NCBI RefSeq assembly: GCF_900111395.1
Contig: NZ_FOHV01000001.1
Coordinates: forward strand, 124,001-188,000
Length of the DNA: 64,000 nt
Source: Thorsellia anophelis DSM 18579
GTDB lineage: Bacteria > Pseudomonadota > Gammaproteobacteria > Enterobacterales > Thorselliaceae
Direction: 5' to 3'
Made by a program: the position numbers and the translations under genes
In this document: one piece after another, positions 49,323 to 63,999 of the stretch
Layout of the letters: each line of letters opens with the position of its first letter
Position numbering within the stretch: position 1 is the first letter of the stretch
The notes under the pieces: model-generated
What the model saw: the letters and a program-made list of their open reading frames with translations, nothing else
The model's database searches: none
What the model was told of the DNA's origin: nothing

Positions 49323-52300
49323 GATGTATCCTTGCGAGTGAATTTAACCAGTTGAATGCGTTTAAGTCTTTCAAATGCTAAAAATATAACGGGTGTGCTA
49401 AATAGAGTCAATAACTGACTAACTACTAATCCCCCAACGATAGCCATACCAAGAGGTTGACGTAATTCGGCGCCATCTCCTTGTCCTATCATCAATGGAA
49501 TTGCGCCGCAAATAGCGGCAAGTGTTGTCATGATAATTGGCCTAAACCGTATTTTACACGCTAATTCAATTGCTTCTATAGCTGTTTTATTGTCATTTTT
49601 TTGTAGATTTAGTGCAAAATCTATCATCATGATAGCATTTTTCTTTACAATACCAATAAGTAATAAAATCCCTATTAAGGCAATTAAACTAAACGGTGCA
49701 TCAAATAGCTTAAGCGCAAGTAATGCACCTAGGCCAGCTGATGGCAAAGTTGATAAAATGGTTAAAGGATGAATATAGCTTTCATATAATATCCCAAGTA
49801 CTAAATAGATAGTGATAATCGCCCCAAGAATTAAGTAAAGTTGGTCTTGATTGTTTTGTTTAAATAGTTTTGCCGTACCAGCAAAACTACCTTGTATGGT
49901 ATTGGGTAGCCCAATTTCAACCATGGTTCGGCTAATCGCTTCTGTTGCTGATGAGAGTGTATATCCTTCAGGTATATTAAAAGCAATAGTCGTCGCTGCG
50001 GATAATTGTTGGTGATTGACTGATAAAGGTGCATTAGTAGATTGCCAAGTCGCAATTGAGGCAAGTGAGATTGGATTTTGAAAACGATTAACTAAATACA
50101 TTTGTGATAAGGACTGTTCATCAGCGGTAAACTCAGGCTTCACTTCCAAAATAACTTGATATTGATTGCGATCATCTAGTATGGTTGAAACAGTACGTTG
50201 CCCATATGCACTGTTGATCAAAGCATTCGCTTCGCTGATACTGGAATCAAGCTGGCTTAAGGTATCACGTTGATAATTTAATCGTATTTCAGCGCCATTA
50301 TCCTGGCTGTCAGAATCAACACCTTCAAGTTCAGGTAAAGCTGACAATGCTAATCTTACTTTAGGCGCCCATTCTCTTAGTAATTGAACATCATCACTGA
50401 GCAAGGTAAATTGATAACTGGCATTTCCTTGACGGCCACCAGCCCTAAAATCTTGTACTGGTCTCATAAATAGTGTGGCACCAGCTTGGTCTTTTAAGTT
50501 TTCTTTAAGGTCATTGATCACGCTTTGAATTGAGCCTCGTTCTGCTAATGGTACTAAAGAAATAAACATATTCGCACTATTAGTCCTTGAACCGCCAGTA
50601 TAACCACTGACATTATCAACACTAGGGTGGGCTTTGACAATTTCCATAAAAGTCTTGAGTCTTTCTGACATCGATTGAAATGATGTTGCTTGATCAGCTC
50701 TAATAAATGCAGAAATTCTACCTGTGTCTTGTTCTGGAAAGAATGTTTTGGGCAAGCTAATGAATAACCAAACTGTCATGGCTATTGTGGCTAAAAACAT
50801 AAAAAAAGTGATGGTTTTGAAACGAATGGCGATTTTTAGCAATTTGCCATATCCAAGTTCCAATTTATCAAAGCATATTATAAATAGTCTACTTGGTGCT
50901 GATACTACTATTTTAACGTAATGCAATAGTGTTTGTGTATTGGATTGTTTTAGTTTACCTTCTGATAAAGGCGAAGCTGTAAGGTTAACAGAGCTAGATG
51001 CTTTGAGTTTAAATAATCTTGCACTCAGCATAGGAGTCAAGGTTAATGACACAAATAAAGAAATTAAAATTGCGATACTGAGTGTCGCGGCAAATTCATA
51101 GAAAATTAACCCTTGAATACCTGGTGCAAATAAAAGTGGGATGAATACAGCGATAAGAGAAAGGCTAATTGCACAAACAGTAAAACCCACTTCACTTAAG
51201 GCTTTTTCAGCAGCACGTAATGGTTTTTCTCCTTTTTCTATATGTCTTGAGATATTTTCTAAAATGACAATTGCATCATCAACAACAAATCCAGTTGCAA
51301 TAGTTAAAGCCATTAACGTCAGGTTATTTAGGCTAAAACCAAGAAAATGCATTACGCTAAAGCTCCCAATTAAGGAAATTGGCACTACAATTGCAGGAAT
51401 TAAGGTCGCTTTGGCTGACTGTAAAAATAGGTAGACAATAATAATAACTAAAATAACAGCCATAATTAAAGAGTGTTCAACTTCTGCTAACGATGCTCGG
51501 ATAGTAGGGGTTCTGTCTTGTGCAACGTTTAAATTAATTTCGTCAGGCAGTAGTGATGTAAGTTGGGGTAATCTCTCTTTGATTCTGTCTACAGTCGCTA
51601 TAATATTTGCATTTTGACTTCTTGTAACAATCATTAAAATCGCAGGCTTGCCATCACTCATACCTAAAGTTCGTTCATCTTGGGTTGCATAATTGATATC
51701 AGCAACCTCTCCTAATTTAACTACGCCACCTGTAGAGCTATAACGCAAGATAATATTCTCATAATCAGAAGTCTGCTTGAGCTGATCGTTTGTGGAGATT
51801 TGATAATGTGCGCTTTGAGATTCAATTTCACCTAAAGGACGTCTTTGGTTTGCATTGCTAATAATGGTCGCAACATTTTGTATTGCAATACCTTGATTAA
51901 ACAAGCTAAGAGGATTCAACTTGATTCTAATCGCTGGTAAGGCACTGCCCCCTAATGACACATCTCCCACTCCTTCAATTTGGGCTATTTGAGGGGAAAG
52001 TTGTGTGTTAGCAATATCATATAACTCACCTAGCGTATGGCTATTTGAGGTTAACGTCAAAATCATAATGGGTTCATCTGATGGATTGATTTTGCGATAA
52101 CTTGGCGCTGAAGTCATACCACTTGGTAACATTGGCATAGCTGAATTAATCGCCGCTTGCACCTCTCTTGCTGCATCATTGATATCTTTGCTGATATCAA
52201 ATAATAAGACGATCCGGGTTGAACCTAATGAGTTAGTGGATGTCATCTCTTCAACACCTGCAATTGTACCCAATGCAGCTTCTAGAGGGGCTGCGACACT

Positions 52301-52483
52301 TGAGGCCATCGTTTCAGGATTTGCACCAGAAAGAGACGCTGACACTGTAATGACAGGTAAATCAATATTAGGTAAAGGAGAGACTGGCAATAAATTAAAG
52401 CCAAGACTACCGGCAAGCAAAATTGCAATACTCAGTAGCCAAGATGCAACTGGCCTATGGATGAAAAGATGAAAAAATTTCAT
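49307..52483 (-). CDS. mdtC: Multidrug RND transporter MdtC-like subunit
   Basis: MdtC is one of two RND permeases that form a heteromultimer with MdtB in the MdtABC-TolC pump. The product, 1058 residues from the ATG at 52483, begins MKFFHLFIHRPVASWLLSIA. It has about twelve membrane helices with two large periplasmic loops and the RND TM4 motif with paired aspartates ([19 protein letters not shown]). GGAGAAAGGG precedes this start. It follows mdtB by one base. tolC is not in the window. Confidence 0.93.
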   Translation of the reverse strand: MKFFHLFIHRPVASWLLSIAILLAGSLGFNLLPVSPLPNIDLPVITVSASLSGANPETMASSVAAPLEAALGTIAGVEEMTSTNSLGSTRIVLLFDISKDINDAAREVQAAINSAMPMLPSGMTSAPSYRKINPSDEPIMILTLTSNSHTLGELYDIANTQLSPQIAQIEGVGDVSLGGSALPAIRIKLNPLSLFNQGIAIQNVATIISNANQRRPLGEIESQSAHYQISTNDQLKQTSDYENIILRYSSTGGVVKLGEVADINYATQDERTLGMSDGKPAILMIVTRSQNANIIATVDRIKERLPQLTSLLPDEINLNVAQDRTPTIRASLAEVEHSLIMAVILVIIIVYLFLQSAKATLIPAIVVPISLIGSFSVMHFLGFSLNNLTLMALTIATGFVVDDAIVILENISRHIEKGEKPLRAAEKALSEVGFTVCAISLSLIAVFIPLLFAPGIQGLIFYEFAATLSIAILISLFVSLTLTPMLSARLFKLKASSSVNLTASPLSEGKLKQSNTQTLLHYVKIVVSAPSRLFIICFDKLELGYGKLLKIAIRFKTITFFMFLATIAMTVWLFISLPKTFFPEQDTGRISAFIRADQATSFQSMSERLKTFMEIVKAHPSVDNVSGYTGGSRTNSANMFISLVPLAERGSIQSVINDLKENLKDQAGATLFMRPVQDFRAGGRQGNASYQFTLLSDDVQLLREWAPKVRLALSALPELEGVDSDSQDNGAEIRLNYQRDTLSQLDSSISEANALINSAYGQRTVSTILDDRNQYQVILEVKPEFTADEQSLSQMYLVNRFQNPISLASIATWQSTNAPLSVNHQQLSAATTIAFNIPEGYTLSSATEAISRTMVEIGLPNTIQGSFAGTAKLFKQNNQDQLYLILGAIITIYLVLGILYESYIHPLTILSTLPSAGLGALLALKLFDAPFSLIALIGILLLIGIVKKNAIMMIDFALNLQKNDNKTAIEAIELACKIRFRPIIMTTLAAICGAIPLMIGQGDGAELRQPLGMAIVGGLVVSQLLTLFSTPVIFLAFERLKRIQLVKFTRKDTSCLGK

Positions 52484-52484
52484 A

Positions 52485-55400
52485 TCACCCTTTCTCCACA
52501 ACTAAATTAGTCTTTAAATTGAGTGCATTTACCGGATTGAGATGCTTTTTTGTTGAAAACTTATCAAAAAAGAGATAAATGATAGGTGTGGTAAATAAAG
52601 TTAACACTTGACTGACTAATAGGCCGCCGACCATTGTAATGCCAAGTGGTTGTCTTAATTCTGAACCGACACCTGTCCCTAACATTAAAGGAATCGCACC
52701 GAGTATTGCAGCCATGGTTGTCATTAATATAGGCCTAAATCTAAGCAGGCAAGCTTGGTAAATTGCCTCTTTTGGTGTTAAGCCTTTCTCTCTCTCAGCA
52801 GCTAAAGCAAAGTCAATCATCATGATTGCATTTTTTTTGACAATACCAATTAATAATATGATCCCAATTACGGCTATCATATCAAGTTCTTTACCTGCAA
52901 TAAATAATGCGAGCAAAGCGCCAATCCCTGCAGTTGGCAAGGTGGACAGAATCGTAATTGGATGAATATAACTTTCATATAAGATGCCTAGCACAATATA
53001 CATTGCAATGATTGCTGCAATAATTAGCCAAACCGTACTACTCAGCGCCGCTTCAAATGCAAGAGTTGAGCCTTGAAAACGTGTTTGCATATCCTCAGGT
53101 AATTGAATTTGACTTTTTACCTGATTAATTGCTGATACGGCATCACTCAATGCATAACCTTCTAGCCGATTGACATCGAAAGAAAAAGTTGCAACGGGAA
53201 ACTGTGCAAGGTGATTCACAGATAGATGGGTTGACTTTGGTTCAAAACTCGCGATTGCTCGCAATGGTATCATGTCACCATTGGCATTTTTTAAGTGGAT
53301 TGTTTCAAGTGATTGAATAGGTGACCATGCATTTTGTTCACCACCTGTTTGGTTGGTTTTATTCTCCCCAAGAGATCCTAATACAATACGATATTGGTTA
53401 GATTGGGTATAAAGGGTCGCAATTTGTCTTTGACCAAATGCATTATAAAGGGCACTGTTAATTGCACTCATGCTAATCCCAAGTCGAGTGGCTGTATCTC
53501 TATTTACATTTACATATAACATCGCCCCTTGATTTTGCCAATTGTTACTGACATCTATGATTTCAGGCAAGTTATTTAATTCTTGCATAAAAGTAGGCAC
53601 CCAGCGCTCTAATTGGTCAAGTGAACTTGCTTGTAATGTAAATTGATAAGGAGTTCTGGACACTTGTGTTTCAATTGTCAGATCTTGCTGCGGTTGAAGA
53701 TAAACCTCAATTTCAGGAATCATCTTCAATGTTTCTTTAATGTCAGAAATAATTTCATCAATTCGGGTTGTGCGATCGGATAGAGGAATTAAAGCAATTT
53801 GAACTTTCAAACTATTTAATGTTGAATTTGTGCTATCTACACCGACAAATGTTGTGATGTTATCTATGTATTGATTTTTTTCTAGTGCGACCGTTATCTC
53901 TTCTTGTAAAGACGTCATTTTTTCAAAAGAACTAGACTGTTTTGCAATAATGGTACCTTGAATTAAGCTATTGTCTTGAAGTGGAAAGAATCCTTTCGGT
54001 ATAAAAAAATACATCAATACCGTGATGACAAAAGTTGCAATTGCAACACTAAGGGTCAATTTAGGGTAGTTTAGTACTCGCCGTAATCCCTTGCCATAAA
54101 GCGCAATAATATAATTAAAAAAATGCTCAATCATAACGGAAAAACGATTTTGTTTGTATAAGTGAGGATTTTTTAAGAATCTCGCACATAACATTGGTGT
54201 TAAAGTTAAAGATACGACACCTGAAATGAGGATCGCAATTGCTAAAGTGACAGCAAATTCGTGAAATAATCGCCCGATGATATCCCCCATAAAAAGTAGA
54301 GGGATCAAGACTGCAACTAGTGACAAGGTCAACGATATAATAGTAAAGCCGATTTCTTTTGCGCCGATCAAAGTTGCCTCTAAAGGGGAAAGACCTCCAT
54401 CATGCTCGACTATTTCACCATTTGCTGCTCTAAGCTCAGCATCTCCCTTTTTAGACTCTAAATATCTCGATATGTTCTCAATCACCACAATAGCATCATC
54501 TACGACAAATCCAGTTGCAATAGTAAGAGCCATTAACGTAAGATTATTAATTGAATATCCTAATAAATAAATGACAGCAAAGGTACCTACTAAAGATAGT
54601 GGTACCGCAATGCTTGCAATAAAGGTTGCAGCCATATTCCTCAGGAATAAGTAGATAACCATGATAACTAGACCAATTGCAAAAAATAGTTCAGTTTGCA
54701 CATCGTGTATAGATGCTCGGATGCTATCAGTTCTATCTGTTAATACGTTAACAGTAACGCTTTTAGGTAAGGTATCAATTAAATTTGGTAAAAAATCTCG
54801 AATCGCATCAACTGTTTCAATGACATTTGCACCAGGTTGCCTTTGAATGTTGACGATAATTGCAGGTTGACGATTGCTCCAAGCCCCTAAATATAGATTC
54901 TCTGGTGCTTCTTGAACAGTCGCAATATCACCTAGTCTTACTACGGAATTTTTATCTTTATTATAGTAGACAATGATATTTTGGTACTCAGCAGGGGTCG
55001 CCAATTGATCATTTGCTGAGAGTGTAATGGATCTTTCTGGCCCATCAAAACTCCCTTTTGCTGAATTAACGCTTGCACTTGCAAGAGCTGTTCTGACAGT
55101 TTCTGAATCAATGCCATAGGACGCTAATAGAGCTTGATTGAGTTCAATGCGGATAGCTGGTTTTTGGCCGCCAGAAAGCGAAACAAGTCCTATTCCGCTG
55201 ACTTGTGCGAGTTTATGCACTAAGCGATTTTGAACTAAATCGGCAACTTGTGTCATGGGTAAACTGTCACTGACAACAGCAAGGGTCATAACAGGTGGAT
55301 CTGCTGGGTTAACCTTATTGTAAATAGGTGGGTACGGTAAATCTTTTGGTAGTAAGTTTGACGCTGCATTAATTGCTGCTTGAACTTCTTGCTCAGCAAT

Positions 55401-55805
55401 ATCCATACTTAAAGATAAGCTAAATTGTAGTGTAATGACGGAAACACCATTCGAACTTTGAGAGTACATGTCTTGAAGGCCTGAAACTTTTCCAAATTGC
55501 CGTTCTAGTGGTGCGGTTACGGCTGTTGCCATAATATCAGGGCTTGCTCCAGGATAAAAGGTTACTATTTGTATTGTCGGGTAATCTACTTGTGGCAAAG
55601 GAGCGACAGGCAAGGAGCGATAACCTAATAACCCCGCAATCAAAATAGCACACATCAATAATGTCGTTGCAACAGGTCTTAATATGAATAATGATGAAAT
55701 GCTTTGTGTGTGTGTGCCGTCAGTATTCATACCACTTTGGGAGATAGTATTTGCTTGGTTTTCAGAGCATTGTTCAACATTGTTGCTTGTATTTAATTGC
55801 GTCAT
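52485..55805 (-). CDS. mdtB: Multidrug RND transporter MdtB-like subunit
   Basis: The 1106-residue RND permease pairs with MdtC. It contains [20 protein letters not shown] at the start of TM1 and the TM4 proton-relay aspartates in [19 protein letters not shown], with the usual twelve-helix pattern. It is about 65 residues longer than E. coli MdtB, partly through a polar N-terminal extension of about 35 residues and a loop insertion after the TM4 region. It starts one base after the mdtA stop, so the operon order is mdtA-mdtB-mdtC. Confidence 0.93.
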   Translation of the reverse strand: MTQLNTSNNVEQCSENQANTISQSGMNTDGTHTQSISSLFILRPVATTLLMCAILIAGLLGYRSLPVAPLPQVDYPTIQIVTFYPGASPDIMATAVTAPLERQFGKVSGLQDMYSQSSNGVSVITLQFSLSLSMDIAEQEVQAAINAASNLLPKDLPYPPIYNKVNPADPPVMTLAVVSDSLPMTQVADLVQNRLVHKLAQVSGIGLVSLSGGQKPAIRIELNQALLASYGIDSETVRTALASASVNSAKGSFDGPERSITLSANDQLATPAEYQNIIVYYNKDKNSVVRLGDIATVQEAPENLYLGAWSNRQPAIIVNIQRQPGANVIETVDAIRDFLPNLIDTLPKSVTVNVLTDRTDSIRASIHDVQTELFFAIGLVIMVIYLFLRNMAATFIASIAVPLSLVGTFAVIYLLGYSINNLTLMALTIATGFVVDDAIVVIENISRYLESKKGDAELRAANGEIVEHDGGLSPLEATLIGAKEIGFTIISLTLSLVAVLIPLLFMGDIIGRLFHEFAVTLAIAILISGVVSLTLTPMLCARFLKNPHLYKQNRFSVMIEHFFNYIIALYGKGLRRVLNYPKLTLSVAIATFVITVLMYFFIPKGFFPLQDNSLIQGTIIAKQSSSFEKMTSLQEEITVALEKNQYIDNITTFVGVDSTNSTLNSLKVQIALIPLSDRTTRIDEIISDIKETLKMIPEIEVYLQPQQDLTIETQVSRTPYQFTLQASSLDQLERWVPTFMQELNNLPEIIDVSNNWQNQGAMLYVNVNRDTATRLGISMSAINSALYNAFGQRQIATLYTQSNQYRIVLGSLGENKTNQTGGEQNAWSPIQSLETIHLKNANGDMIPLRAIASFEPKSTHLSVNHLAQFPVATFSFDVNRLEGYALSDAVSAINQVKSQIQLPEDMQTRFQGSTLAFEAALSSTVWLIIAAIIAMYIVLGILYESYIHPITILSTLPTAGIGALLALFIAGKELDMIAVIGIILLIGIVKKNAIMMIDFALAAEREKGLTPKEAIYQACLLRFRPILMTTMAAILGAIPLMLGTGVGSELRQPLGITMVGGLLVSQVLTLFTTPIIYLFFDKFSTKKHLNPVNALNLKTNLVVEKG

Positions 55806-55806
55806 T

Positions 55807-57072
55807 TTAATTATCCGATACCATTGGTTGGTTAATCATTTGGACTTTTGCACCTTGTGTTAGCCTATCAACACCATCGGTAACAATCGTATCATTGAGG
55901 GCTAGACCGTCTTCTATCGCAACTAAATTGTTATGCCGTATTCCAGTTCTAATATTGACTTTTTCAACCTGCCAAGCAGGAGCGGAGTGTTCATTGCTTT
56001 CAGGTGAAGAACTATCACTGGCTGCAGGAATAACACGCCAAACAAATTCACCTTGGGCACCTGTTTGAATCGCTGAAACTGGCAGGGCTAAAGCATCTTT
56101 TTGGGTATTGAGCTTAATCACTAAATTGACAAATTGGTTTGGAAATAGCAGATTTTCTGAATTAGGAAATTCAGCTTTAATTTGCAAAGTACCTGTTGTT
56201 CTATCAATTTGATTATCAAAACTAATCACCTTTCCTTGCGCGAGCTGTTCTGAAAGGTCACTATTCCAAGCTTCTAATGTAATTTCATTATGATTAAATG
56301 CTTTTCGTATCTCTTGCACATAGCGCTCAGGTAAGCTAAATAAAATATCAATCGGATTAGTTTGAGTAAGTGTCAATAAAGGTTGAGTGCTTGCTTGGAC
56401 ATAGTTACCCACGCTGATTTGTTCCAGCCCACTGTTGCCAGAGATGGGTGCTAAGATTTGCGTGTAGCTCAATTGGAGTTCAGCATTATCTACTTGGGCT
56501 TGGCTGCTTGCCACAACTCCTTCGAGTTGTTTAACTAGAGCTTTTTGAGTAGCAAGCTCTTGTTGTGAAACTGCACTTTGCAGTTTGAGTTGATTAAAAC
56601 GAGCCACATCAGCTTTTGCATTATCTAAATTAGCTTGATCTTTTAATAATTGCCCTTTAGCTTGTTCAAGCGCTATTTCAAAACTACGAGGATCGATGCT
56701 AAATAATAAGTCCCCTTCTTTAACATATTGCCCCTCTTTAAAATGAACCTGTATTAATTCACCACTCACTCGGCTTGTAATAGTCACGGTTTCTTTTGCT
56801 TGAACGGTTCCGAGTGAGTTGAGTTGATTTGCAATATCCTGCAAAGTAACAGGCACGACTTTAACAGGAGGAAGAGGTTGATTCGCACCACCTCTTGCTC
56901 CCCTTGCAGAAGATGTTTTAGGCGTATCAGCAGACGTTTTAGCATCTGAGTTCGCTGCACGGTTATAAAACCAGATAGCAGCAATGGCAATTGATACAAA
57001 TAAACCTATAATTAAAAAATATTTTTTAAGTTTTGATTTGCGAGGTTCAAGGTGATTTGTTGACAGTGCCAT
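55807..57072 (-). CDS. mdtA: Periplasmic adaptor (membrane fusion) protein MdtA
   Basis: MdtA links the MdtBC permease to TolC. The 421-residue protein has one N-terminal membrane anchor ([17 protein letters not shown]), a Ser/Gly/Pro-rich linker, the lipoyl/hairpin region with coiled coil ([40 protein letters not shown]), the beta-barrel domain and the C-terminal membrane-proximal domain. AAGGAACGCC precedes the ATG. No regulator (BaeSR) is adjacent. A 234-base gap upstream must contain the operon promoter. Confidence 0.93.
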   Translation of the reverse strand: MALSTNHLEPRKSKLKKYFLIIGLFVSIAIAAIWFYNRAANSDAKTSADTPKTSSARGARGGANQPLPPVKVVPVTLQDIANQLNSLGTVQAKETVTITSRVSGELIQVHFKEGQYVKEGDLLFSIDPRSFEIALEQAKGQLLKDQANLDNAKADVARFNQLKLQSAVSQQELATQKALVKQLEGVVASSQAQVDNAELQLSYTQILAPISGNSGLEQISVGNYVQASTQPLLTLTQTNPIDILFSLPERYVQEIRKAFNHNEITLEAWNSDLSEQLAQGKVISFDNQIDRTTGTLQIKAEFPNSENLLFPNQFVNLVIKLNTQKDALALPVSAIQTGAQGEFVWRVIPAASDSSSPESNEHSAPAWQVEKVNIRTGIRHNNLVAIEDGLALNDTIVTDGVDRLTQGAKVQMINQPMVSDN

Positions 57073-57306
57073 GGCGTTCCTTTAAAAAAATATTGGTGAA
57101 TAACTTAAATGAGAAAAATGAGTGCATGAATCTATCATATAAAGAGATAGCATAGTCATTACATTTTTTTTATAAATAGCCTATGCGCAAAGATACTAAA
57201 AACAATGTAAAACAGTGTCAATTATTGGGGGTTAATAAACGATAAGCCAAATAATTGGCATATGACATACAAATATGAGCTAAAAATAAAACTTTAGCAT
57301 GATGCG

Positions 57307-58620
57307 TTACATTAACGCTAAATAAACATCTGCTATTCTCTGAGTAAAAATTTGCCGAAAATTGTTGTTTTTAATGGGTATGTCACGCGTAAAAGCAATA
57401 TAGCGACCATCAGGAGAGCAAACGACTGCTTCTGGATTGATGGGAGGTGATAGTGATTGGGTTATTGGAATGAAAACTTTCGTTTTGATAAAACTAAGAT
57501 AAATTGCATTGTTACAGGCGATTGCAATACAAGAGCCACTGGGATGCCAAGTAAAAGCCGATTGCATGGATGAAATAGAATGGGTTAATTGTGTAATTAA
57601 ACCATTTTTTGTTTCTACTATGCATAATTGAGTGACACCATGAGAGTCTTTCATTAAACAAGCTATGTACTGACCACACGGTGAGGAGCGAAGCCAATGT
57701 CGGATACTATGGCATATGCCAGGAAAGAGTCTATCTTGGGTATGAGTTAATCGACGATGTCGAATGCCACTAATTGTAGGTGGCAGAAGCAATTTATCTT
57801 CAGTCATATGTTGATGGTGCGGTGTATGCCATTTACTTTCATCGTTAGGTAAATCAGCAATGAAAATTTCAGTGATTAAATTGCCTTCTTCTGTTCTTAC
57901 ATCCCCCATATACGCAATAGACCAACGCTGCCTAGTTCCATCAGAAAGTAGATAGCCAGTATTACCAATCCAGCACTCCTCATATGCTTTTTCAATTTCA
58001 TCAGATCCAAAAGTAGCTAAATCAGTGGTTTGAGTAATAAGTGCGCAATAATATTCACCGACATATTGCTTATCATGAGCAGGAATAAACGATACAGGCG
58101 GACCTTTGTAGCCTATTGCAACATTGCGCTTAGCAAATGGAGATTTGGTAATGGAAAGTAAAAAATCATCATAGGTAAAACTTACTTTGGTGCCATCATG
58201 AGAAAACATGTGAACGTGAGAGCCCCCACTTAGAACGCCTGGTATGCGAGGGATAGACTCATTGAAACTATCCAAATTACTTACTTGCCAGTGGCCATAT
58301 TGATCACAAGTAGCAATCACACCTCGGCGATAATGAAAGTTGTACTGCCACGCATCATATGGATTTTCAGGGCCGTGAATGAAAATATACTGGTTATCAA
58401 TAGCGGGGTTAGCGGTAACAACACCTACACAGGCTTGGTGAGATGAACGATAAATACACTCAATCTCACCTGTGTGAATATTGATACGTTCAATGACTGT
58501 ATTGTCAAATTTTGATTGTGATTTGCGACAATCATAGACGAGCCAATTCGAATCAGAAGACCACACTTGGGCGTTAGTTAATTGGTGAAACTCAGGTTGA
58601 GATGTAATCTGCTTAAGCAT
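57307..58620 (-). CDS. yidR: YidR family (DUF3748) beta-propeller protein
   Basis: The 437-residue product matches E. coli YidR: LTNAQVWSSDSNWLVYDCR at the start, IHTGEIE, FIHGPENPYDAWQYNFHYRR, GVLSGGSHVHMFSHDGTKVS, and TolB/WD-like repeats at the end (SAFTWHPSGSCIAIACNN, VCSPDGRYIAFTRD). It has no signal peptide and its function is not established; the fold suggests a sugar- or nucleotide-binding propeller. The ATG at 58620 (MLKQITSQPEF) follows AAAGG and fits the E. coli start; a start 13 codons upstream is possible. It is on the minus strand, divergent from the S10 operon. Confidence 0.85.
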   Translation of the reverse strand: MLKQITSQPEFHQLTNAQVWSSDSNWLVYDCRKSQSKFDNTVIERINIHTGEIECIYRSSHQACVGVVTANPAIDNQYIFIHGPENPYDAWQYNFHYRRGVIATCDQYGHWQVSNLDSFNESIPRIPGVLSGGSHVHMFSHDGTKVSFTYDDFLLSITKSPFAKRNVAIGYKGPPVSFIPAHDKQYVGEYYCALITQTTDLATFGSDEIEKAYEECWIGNTGYLLSDGTRQRWSIAYMGDVRTEEGNLITEIFIADLPNDESKWHTPHHQHMTEDKLLLPPTISGIRHRRLTHTQDRLFPGICHSIRHWLRSSPCGQYIACLMKDSHGVTQLCIVETKNGLITQLTHSISSMQSAFTWHPSGSCIAIACNNAIYLSFIKTKVFIPITQSLSPPINPEAVVCSPDGRYIAFTRDIPIKNNNFRQIFTQRIADVYLALM

Positions 58621-58763
58621 AAAAGGACCTTTACTCATTTGAATATAAGGAAAAGACAATTTAGGTATAAAATATAGGTAAATATTAAACTTTAGTCAAA
58701 GAGTATAGCAGTAAAAATAAAATTGTGATGGTGGTTAAGCGTTAAAATAAATGAAGAAAAAAA

Positions 58764-58791
58764 TTGCGATAAATTAAACTATGTGTATAAT
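58764..58791 (+). promoter_or_regulatory. S10 operon promoter
   Basis: TTGCGA (58764-58769), 16-base spacer, TATAAT (58786-58791). The predicted start near 58798 gives a leader of about 170 bases, the same length as the E. coli S10 leader. Confidence 0.7.
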
Positions 58792-58797
58792 AGACAG

Positions 58798-59278
<481 letters not shown>

Positions 59279-59294
59279 CAGGCATCAAGATTGA

Positions 59295-59936
<642 letters not shown>

Positions 59937-59952
59937 CGTCTAGGAGATAGGC

Positions 59953-60558
59953 ATGGAATTAGTAATCAAAGACGCAAATCGTCAACTATCTGTTTCCGAA
60001 GCTACCTTTGGTCGTGAGTTTAATGAAGCACTCGTTCACCAAGTAGTTGTTGCTTATGCAGCAGGTGCTCGTCAGGGAACTCGTGCGCAAAAAACACGTG
60101 CTGAAGTTGCAGGAACAGGTAAAAAACCATGGCGTCAAAAAGGTACAGGCAGAGCGCGTGCTGGTAATGCGAAAAGCCCAATCTGGCGTTCTGGTGGTGT
60201 GACATTTGCAGCAAGACCACAAGATCACAGCCAAAAAGTAAACAAGAAAATGTATCGTGGCGCAATTTTGAGTATTTTATCAGAATTAGTACGTCAAGAT
60301 AGATTGATCGTTGTTGAGAACTTCGCTGTTGAAGCGCCAAAAACAAAATTATTAGCACAAAAATTAAAAGATATGTCTTTAAATGATGTGTTAATCGTTA
60401 CTCATGAATTTGATGAAAATCTATTCTTAGCAGCGCGTAATTTATATAAAGTTGATGTGCGTGACACAGCTGGAATTGATCCAGTGAGTTTAATTGCATT
60501 TGATAAAGTCGTAATGACAGCTGATGCAGTGAAACAAATTGAGGAGATGTTAGCATGA
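59953..60558 (+). CDS. rplD: 50S ribosomal protein uL4
   Basis: The 201-residue protein uL4 has the long internal loop that lines the exit tunnel ([20 protein letters not shown]) and the globular domain. In E. coli L4 is the autoregulator of this operon, acting on the leader by attenuation and translation block; the leader structure seen upstream fits that. AGGAGATAG precedes the ATG. Confidence 0.98.
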   Translation: MELVIKDANRQLSVSEATFGREFNEALVHQVVVAYAAGARQGTRAQKTRAEVAGTGKKPWRQKGTGRARAGNAKSPIWRSGGVTFAARPQDHSQKVNKKMYRGAILSILSELVRQDRLIVVENFAVEAPKTKLLAQKLKDMSLNDVLIVTHEFDENLFLAARNLYKVDVRDTAGIDPVSLIAFDKVVMTADAVKQIEEMLA

Positions 60559-60857
60559 TCCGCGAACAACGTTTATTAAGTGTGCTTCGTGCACCACATG
60601 TTTCAGAAAAAGCTTCAACAGCAATGGAAAAAACTAATACATTAGTTCTTAAAGTTGCTAAAGATGCTACGAAACTTGAAATAAAAGCTGCTGTACAAAA
60701 GCTATTTGAAGTTGAAGTTAAGGATGTGAATACTCTTGTTGTTAAAGGCAAGGTAAAACGTCACGGTCAACGTATCGGTCGCCGTAGTGACTGGAAAAAA
60801 GCTTATGTTACATTAAAAGAAGGCCAGAATTTAGACTTAGCTGGCAGCGTCGAATAG
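60555..60857 (+). CDS. rplW: 50S ribosomal protein uL23
   Basis: The 100-residue uL23 ([40 protein letters not shown]) forms the exit-tunnel docking site for trigger factor and SRP. Its ATG overlaps the rplD stop (ATGA), so translation is coupled. Confidence 0.98.
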   Translation: MIREQRLLSVLRAPHVSEKASTAMEKTNTLVLKVAKDATKLEIKAAVQKLFEVEVKDVNTLVVKGKVKRHGQRIGRRSDWKKAYVTLKEGQNLDLAGSVE

Positions 60858-60870
60858 GTCAGAGGAGTGA

Positions 60871-61698
<828 letters not shown>

Positions 61699-61719
61699 TT
61701 ACTAATTAAATAGAGGTAA

Positions 61720-62001
<282 letters not shown>

Positions 62002-62006
62002 GGTAG

Positions 62007-62348
<342 letters not shown>

Positions 62349-62365
62349 GACTCAGGAGAATAGCA

Positions 62366-63070
62366 ATGGGTCAGAAAGTTCATCCAAATGGTATTAGACT
62401 AGGCATTGTTAAGCAGTGGAACTCAACTTGGTACGCAGGTACTAAAGATTTCGCTGATAATGTAGACAGTGACTTTAAAGTTCGCCAATTTTTGATAAAA
62501 GAATTAGCTAAAGCATCAATTTCACGCATTGTAATTGAAAGACCTGCTAAAAGCATTCGTGTAACTATTCATACAGCTCGTCCTGGTATCGTTATAGGTA
62601 AAAAAGGCGAAGATGTAGAAAAATTACGTGCAGCTGTTAGCAAGATTGCAGGTGTACCTGCTCAAATCAATATTGCTGAAATTAAAAACCCAGACAAAGA
62701 TGCAAAACTAGTTGCTGAAAGCATTGCTTCACAATTAGAGCGTCGTGTTATGTTCCGTCGTGCTATGAAGCGTGCGGTACAAAATGCAATGCGCATGAAT
62801 GATGTCAAGGGTATTAAAGTTGAAGTGAGTGGTCGTTTAGGTGGTGCTGAAATCGCACGTACTGAATGGTACCGTGAGGGACGTGTTCCTCTTCACACGC
62901 TAAGAGCTGATATTGATTATAATACTGCTGAAGCGCATACAACTTATGGCGTTATTGGTGTCAAGGTTTGGATCTTCAAAGGTGAAGTGTTAGGTGGTAT
63001 GGCTGAACTTGAACAAGCTGATAAACCAGCTGCGCCTCAACCGGCTAAGCCTCGCAAGAACCGTAAGTAA
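62366..63070 (+). CDS. rpsC: 30S ribosomal protein uS3
   Basis: The 234-residue uS3 ([20 protein letters not shown], the KH domain with [15 protein letters not shown]) guards the mRNA entry tunnel and has helicase activity together with uS4 and uS5. The Pro/Ala/Lys-rich tail is typical. CAGGAG precedes the ATG. Confidence 0.98.
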   Translation: MGQKVHPNGIRLGIVKQWNSTWYAGTKDFADNVDSDFKVRQFLIKELAKASISRIVIERPAKSIRVTIHTARPGIVIGKKGEDVEKLRAAVSKIAGVPAQINIAEIKNPDKDAKLVAESIASQLERRVMFRRAMKRAVQNAMRMNDVKGIKVEVSGRLGGAEIARTEWYREGRVPLHTLRADIDYNTAEAHTTYGVIGVKVWIFKGEVLGGMAELEQADKPAAPQPAKPRKNRK

Positions 63071-63492
<422 letters not shown>

Positions 63493-63493
<1 letters not shown>

Positions 63494-63684
63494 TGAATAT
63501 AAAAGAATTGCGTGAAAAAAGTGTAGAACAGTTGAATGAAGAGCTTATTGAATTACTTCGTGAGCAATTCAGCTACCGCATGCAACTTGCAAGCGGTCAA
63601 TTGCAACAAACTCACTTATTGAGACAGGTTCGTCGAAATATTGCGCGTGTTAAAACAATTATTACAGAGAAGGCTGGTGTGTAA
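63493..63684 (+). CDS. rpmC: 50S ribosomal protein uL29
   Basis: The 63-residue uL29 ([40 protein letters not shown]) lies by the exit tunnel next to uL23. One-base overlaps (TAATG) with both rplP and rpsQ indicate translational coupling. Confidence 0.97.
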
Positions 63685-63941
63685 TGAGTCAAACAAATAT
63701 TCGTACACTTCAAGGTCGTGTAACTAGTGATAAAATGGATAAATCCATCGTAGTCGCAATAGATAGATTTGTAAAACATCCTGTCTACGGTAAATTTATC
63801 AGACGTACAACTAAACTTCATGTACATGATGAAAATAATGAATGCGGAATCGGAGATTTAGTAGAAATACGTGAATGCCGTCCAATTTCTAAAACTAAAT
63901 CATGGACTTTAGTCAATGTTGTAGCTAAAGCTATTATCTAA
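63684..63941 (+). CDS. rpsQ: 30S ribosomal protein uS17
   Basis: The 85-residue uS17 ([40 protein letters not shown]) is an OB-fold protein that binds 16S rRNA early. It is the last gene of the S10 operon, as in E. coli, and is followed directly by a strong terminator. Confidence 0.97.
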   Translation: MSQTNIRTLQGRVTSDKMDKSIVVAIDRFVKHPVYGKFIRRTTKLHVHDENNECGIGDLVEIRECRPISKTKSWTLVNVVAKAII

Positions 63942-63957
63942 GTTAGCAAAACGATTT

Positions 63958-63999
63958 AAATAAGCGATTCATTATTTTAATGAGTCGCTTATTTTTTTG
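63958..63999 (+). terminator. S10 operon terminator
   Basis: AAATAAGCGATTCATT pairs with AATGAGTCGCTTATTT (one mismatch/wobble) around a short loop and ends in a run of seven T. The spc operon probably begins just outside the window. Confidence 0.9.
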
